Source of the DNA: Pseudomonas viridiflava
GTDB taxonomy: Bacteria; Pseudomonadota; Gammaproteobacteria; Pseudomonadales; Pseudomonadaceae
NCBI RefSeq assembly: GCF_900580865.1
Contig: NZ_UTBZ01000140.1
Coordinates: 248,001-312,000, forward strand
DNA length: 64,000 nt
Direction of reading: 5' to 3'
Shown: positions 60,658 to 64,000 of the stretch, in pieces
How the letters are laid out: each line of letters begins with the position of its first letter
How positions within the stretch are numbered: the first letter of the stretch is position 1
Made by a program: the position numbers and the translations under genes
Notes under the pieces: model-generated
The model's database searches: none
Told to the model about the DNA's origin: nothing
What the model saw: only the letters and a program-made list of their open reading frames with translations

Positions 60658-62478
60658 TTACGCCTTGGCTTTCTTGGCAGCGCGGGTACGCTCGCTTTCG
60701 TCCAGGATCTTCTTGCGAAGACGGATGGACTTAGGAGTAACTTCGCACAGCTCGTCTTCCTGGATGTATTCCAGAGCCTGTTCCAGGGTGAAGCGAACAG
60801 GTGGTACCAGAGCGATGGTTTCGTCTTTACCCGAAGCACGCATGTTGTCGAGCTTCTTGCCTTTGGTTGGGTTTACACCCAGGTCGTTGTCGCGGCTGTT
60901 CTGGCCAACGATTTGACCGTTGTAGATCTCTTGACCGTGTTCTACGAACAGCTTGCCACGAGCCTGCAGGGTTTCCAGCGAGTAGGTCAGTGCCTTACCG
61001 GTTTCAACCGAAACCAGAACGCCGTTCTGGCGGCCGGACATGTGGCCCGACTTGACGGTGTCGTAACGATCGAAGATCGAGGTCAGGATGCCAGCACCGT
61101 TGGTCAGGGTCAGGAACTGGTTACGGAAACCGATCAGACCGCGAGCAGGGATGTTGTATTCCAGACGAACACGGCCCTTGCCATCCGGCACCATGTTGCT
61201 CAGGTCGCCTTTACGCAGACCCATCTCTTCCATGACCTTGCCCTGAGCTTCTTCAGGGATGTCGATGGTCACGTTTTCGAACGGTTCTTGTTTAACGCCG
61301 TTCACTTCACGAATGATTACTTCAGGACGGCCCAGGGCCAGCTCGAAGCCTTCGCGACGCATGGTTTCGATCAGTACCGAGAGGTGCAGCTCACCACGGC
61401 CGGAAACCTTGAACTTGTCAGCGGTGTCGCCTTCTTCAACGCGCAGTGCAACGTTGTACAGCAGCTCTTTGTCCAGACGGTCCTTGATGTTACGGGACGT
61501 CACGAACTTGCCTTCTTTACCGCAGAATGGCGAGTCGTTTACCTGGAAGGTCATCGAAACGGTTGGCTCGTCAACGGTCAGAGGCTTCATCGCCTCGACA
61601 GTGTCCGGGTGGCACAGGGTGTCGGAGATGAACAGCGAGTCCATACCGCTGATGCAAACGATATCGCCTGCTGCAGCTTCTTCAACGTCGATGCGGTGCA
61701 GACCGTGGTGACCCATCAGTTTCAGGATACGGCCGTTACGGCGCTTGCCGTCGGCACCGATCGCCACAACCGGGGTGTTCGGCTTGACGCGGCCACGAGC
61801 GATACGGCCAACGCCGATAACACCCAGGAAGCTGTTGTAGTCCAGAGCGGAGATCTGCATCTGGAACGCGCCGTCACGGTCAACAGCCGGAGGCGGAACG
61901 TGGTCGACTACCGCTTGGTACAGCGGAGTCATGTCTTCCGCCATGGCGGTGTGGTCCAGACCGGCAATGCCGTTCAGGGCCGAGGCGTAAACAACCTGGA
62001 AGTCCAGTTGTTCTTCGGTAGCACCGAGGTTGTCGAACAGGTCGAAGATCTGGTCCAGAACCCAGTCCGGACGCGCGCCTGGACGGTCAACCTTGTTGAT
62101 TACCACGATTGGACGCAGGCCGGCTTCGAAAGCCTTCTTGGTCACGAAACGGGTTTGCGGCATAGGGCCGTCTTGAGCGTCAACCAGCAGCAGAACGGAG
62201 TCAACCATCGACATTACGCGTTCAACTTCGCCGCCGAAGTCGGCGTGGCCCGGGGTGTCCACGATGTTGATGTGGTAGCCGTTCCAGTTGATGGCGGTGT
62301 TTTTCGCCAGAATGGTAATACCGCGCTCTTTTTCCTGGTCGTTGGAGTCCATCACGCGCTCGTCGTTGAGCTCGTTGCGCTCCAGAGTGCCGGATTGACG
62401 CAGGAGTTTGTCTACCAGAGTGGTTTTACCATGGTCAACGTGGGCGATGATGGCGATGTTGCGTAGATTTTCGATCAC
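60658..62478 (-). CDS. typA: Translational GTPase TypA/BipA
   Basis: Ribosome-associated GTPase of the EF-G family involved in stress and low-temperature growth and 50S assembly; 606 residues. G1 AHVDHGKTT, G3 DTPGHADFGGEVERV and G4 NKVDRPGAR are intact, and the BipA-specific C-terminal domain (VKSGHMSGRQNGVLVSVETG) is present. Start is a GTG at 62478. It converges on the calcium-loop gene with a shared terminator. The 62479-62617 gap to thiI shows no further feature. Confidence 0.97.
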   Translation of the reverse strand: MIENLRNIAIIAHVDHGKTTLVDKLLRQSGTLERNELNDERVMDSNDQEKERGITILAKNTAINWNGYHINIVDTPGHADFGGEVERVMSMVDSVLLLVDAQDGPMPQTRFVTKKAFEAGLRPIVVINKVDRPGARPDWVLDQIFDLFDNLGATEEQLDFQVVYASALNGIAGLDHTAMAEDMTPLYQAVVDHVPPPAVDRDGAFQMQISALDYNSFLGVIGVGRIARGRVKPNTPVVAIGADGKRRNGRILKLMGHHGLHRIDVEEAAAGDIVCISGMDSLFISDTLCHPDTVEAMKPLTVDEPTVSMTFQVNDSPFCGKEGKFVTSRNIKDRLDKELLYNVALRVEEGDTADKFKVSGRGELHLSVLIETMRREGFELALGRPEVIIREVNGVKQEPFENVTIDIPEEAQGKVMEEMGLRKGDLSNMVPDGKGRVRLEYNIPARGLIGFRNQFLTLTNGAGILTSIFDRYDTVKSGHMSGRQNGVLVSVETGKALTYSLETLQARGKLFVEHGQEIYNGQIVGQNSRDNDLGVNPTKGKKLDNMRASGKDETIALVPPVRFTLEQALEYIQEDELCEVTPKSIRLRKKILDESERTRAAKKAKA

Positions 62479-62617
62479 TTGTGTATCTCGATCAGAGGAT
62501 TCGGTTTGCTGACAAGTCTTGGCAGCGATTAGCAGTAGTGTCCGGCATGGCCGTTACAGCTTGACGGCGGTGTCGGGGGGCCGGTGACGCAGGCCACAGG
62601 CAAACAGCCCCGGGCAC

Positions 62618-64000
62618 TTAGCTCGGTCGATAAACGCGCACATTGGCATGCCCCTCACTGAGCAAATGGTGAGCATGCAGGCGACTCATCACGCCTTTGT
62701 CGCAATACAGCAGGTACTGGCGAGTCGGATCCAGCTCCTTGAAACGAGCGTTCACTGCGTAGAACGGCATCGTCTGTACTTCTACGCCAGCGAGTTCCAG
62801 CGGCTCATCCTCGGCGGCATCCGGGTGACGGATGTCGATCACGATCTGGCCGGCCAGTGCTTCGCTGACTTCTTCAATCTGTACGTCCTGGCCCAATTCG
62901 TCGATCACCCGATCGATCGGCACCAGTTTGGCGTTTTCGAGCGCACGCTCGAGGACCGCCATGTCGAATTCTTTCTCTTCATGCTCAACGCGACCGCGTT
63001 TGGCGGCAGTCTTCGGATTGACCGAAATGACTCCGCAGTATTCCGGCATGTGCCGGGCGAAATCGGCGGTGCCAATCTCGTTGGCCGTGTCGATGATGTC
63101 CTGCTTGTGCGCCACGATCAGCGGACGCAGGACCAGCTTATCGGTCACGCAGTCGATTACCGACAGGTTCGGCAGTGTCTGGCTCGAAACCTGGGAGATC
63201 GCCTCGCCGGTGACCAGCGCCTCGATGTGCAGACGGTCGGCGATGTTGGAAGCCGCGCGCAACATCATACGCTTCAATACGACGCCCATATGACTGTTAT
63301 CGACTTTGCCGAGAATTTCGCCCAAGACTTCTTCGAACGGAACACTGACAAATAGCACGCGTTGCGAGCTGCCGTACTTCTTCCAGATGAAATGCGCGAC
63401 TTCCATCACGCCCAATTCGTGGGCACGCCCGCCCAGATTGAAGAAGCAGAAGTGCGTCATCAGGCCGCGACGAATGATCTGGTAGGCCGCAACGGTCGAA
63501 TCAAAGCCGCCGGACATCAATACCAGCGTCTGCTCAAGAGCACCGAGCGGGTAGCCGCCGATGCCGTTGTGCTGGCTGTGAATGACGAACAACCGTTTGT
63601 CGCGAACTTCGATGCGAACTTCGATTTCCGGCGCTTTCAGGTCGATACCGGCGGCACCGCACTCACGGCGCAGCTTGCTGCCGACGTATTTTTCGACGTC
63701 CATCGAGCTGAAGGTGTGCTTGCCGGCACGCTTGCAGCGCACCGAAAAAATCTTCCCGGCCAGCGCATCGCCGTAGTGCTGTTTGCACTTCTCGGTGATG
63801 TCGTCGAAGTCGCCCAGCGGGTACTCGTCGATCTGCAGAAAGTGCGCGATGCCCGGCATGCAGGTCAGGCGCTCACCCATCTCTTTCAAGGCTTTGGCGT
63901 CGGTAACGCGGGTTTCCAGCTCGAGATTGTCCCACACACCGTTCACCACCACGGCCGGGTCCAGGTCACGGAGCACGGTGCGGATGTTCTTGGCCAACTG
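62618..64000 (-). CDS. thiI: tRNA 4-thiouridine synthase ThiI (partial, N-terminus outside window)
   Basis: Sulfurtransferase making s4U8 in tRNA and supplying sulfur for thiamin. About 460 residues are visible and the frame runs off the right edge: at the edge the sequence reads Gln-Leu-Ala-Lys-Asn, an internal part of ThiI, so the true start lies beyond. A THUMP region (about first 150 visible residues), the PP-loop LVLMSGGFDSTVAAYQ and a C-terminal rhodanese domain with the catalytic Cys in LLYCDKGVMSRLHA are present, so this is the full-length, rhodanese-containing type. Confidence 0.96.
   Translation of the reverse strand, partial: QLAKNIRTVLRDLDPAVVVNGVWDNLELETRVTDAKALKEMGERLTCMPGIAHFLQIDEYPLGDFDDITEKCKQHYGDALAGKIFSVRCKRAGKHTFSSMDVEKYVGSKLRRECGAAGIDLKAPEIEVRIEVRDKRLFVIHSQHNGIGGYPLGALEQTLVLMSGGFDSTVAAYQIIRRGLMTHFCFFNLGGRAHELGVMEVAHFIWKKYGSSQRVLFVSVPFEEVLGEILGKVDNSHMGVVLKRMMLRAASNIADRLHIEALVTGEAISQVSSQTLPNLSVIDCVTDKLVLRPLIVAHKQDIIDTANEIGTADFARHMPEYCGVISVNPKTAAKRGRVEHEEKEFDMAVLERALENAKLVPIDRVIDELGQDVQIEEVSEALAGQIVIDIRHPDAAEDEPLELAGVEVQTMPFYAVNARFKELDPTRQYLLYCDKGVMSRLHAHHLLSEGHANVRVYRPS

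Noticed and set aside
61000..62466. Long open frame opposite typA
   Set aside because: Antisense of a conserved GTPase gene, with composition typical of a shadow frame.

Overview
The window is high-GC chromosomal DNA of a fluorescent Pseudomonas (P. fluorescens complex). The evidence is the gene order priA-argS-SPOR-hslVU-phaC1ZC2DFI-ubiEJB-hisIE-tatABC-rsmE ... opgGH-dtd-pip-hut-blc-fbp-typA-thiI, which parallels my recollection of the P. aeruginosa PA5050-PA5118 region. Further evidence is a class II medium-chain-length PHA locus and the dense short palindromic REP/REPIN-type repeats (motifs GCTCGCTCCCACA and GATCGCAGCCTTCGGC) typical of this group. It is core genome: I see no insertion sequence, prophage, integron, CRISPR array, tRNA or rRNA gene.

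Layout. 1-5.8 kb: 3' end of priA, then argS, an FtsN-like SPOR protein, hslVU and a DUF971 gene. 6.1-13.4 kb: polyhydroxyalkanoate locus, with phaC1-phaZ-phaC2-phaD rightward facing phaI-phaF leftward and a shared terminator between them; a small PHA-system gene lies beyond. 13.5-19.6 kb: tightly overlapping ubiE-ubiJ-ubiB, hisI-hisE, tatA-tatB-tatC and rsmE. 19.7-24.4 kb: an HBM-type chemoreceptor and a polar amino-acid ABC transporter. 24.7-31 kb: opgG-opgH (osmoregulated periplasmic glucans), dtd and pip. 31-46.2 kb: a complete histidine utilisation (hut) locus. 46.3-51.3 kb: lipocalin, small lipoprotein, a PctA-like amino-acid chemoreceptor, a small orphan ORF, DUF924 and fbp. 51.6-56.5 kb: DUF3999/DUF2339 membrane pair. 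56.7-64 kb: glgP, a YkgJ-type cysteine-cluster gene, an unusual duplicated calcium-loop protein, typA and partial thiI.

How it works together. The hut locus encodes all five steps from histidine to glutamate plus formate (HutH, HutU, HutI, HutF, HutG), three-part ABC uptake (HutXWV), an NCS1 transporter (probably for urocanate), the repressor HutC and HutD. A textbook -24/-12 (sigma-54) promoter in front of hutU has a HutC-type palindrome over its expected start site, and a second HutC-type box lies between hutC and hutF. The PHA locus has its own sigma-54-type promoter candidate and a Crc/Hfq-type A-rich motif at the first codons of phaC1, so both loci look tied to carbon/nitrogen balance.

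Most notable points: (1) a second HutH-like gene beside genuine hutH from which exactly the three residues forming the MIO cofactor are missing; (2) a protein with two tandem copies of a calcium-loop module and no signal peptide; (3) a tandemly expanded palindromic repeat between hutI and hutH; (4) an ABC permease with an extra membrane segment and periplasmic insert. I did not find a new multi-gene defence or mobile system.
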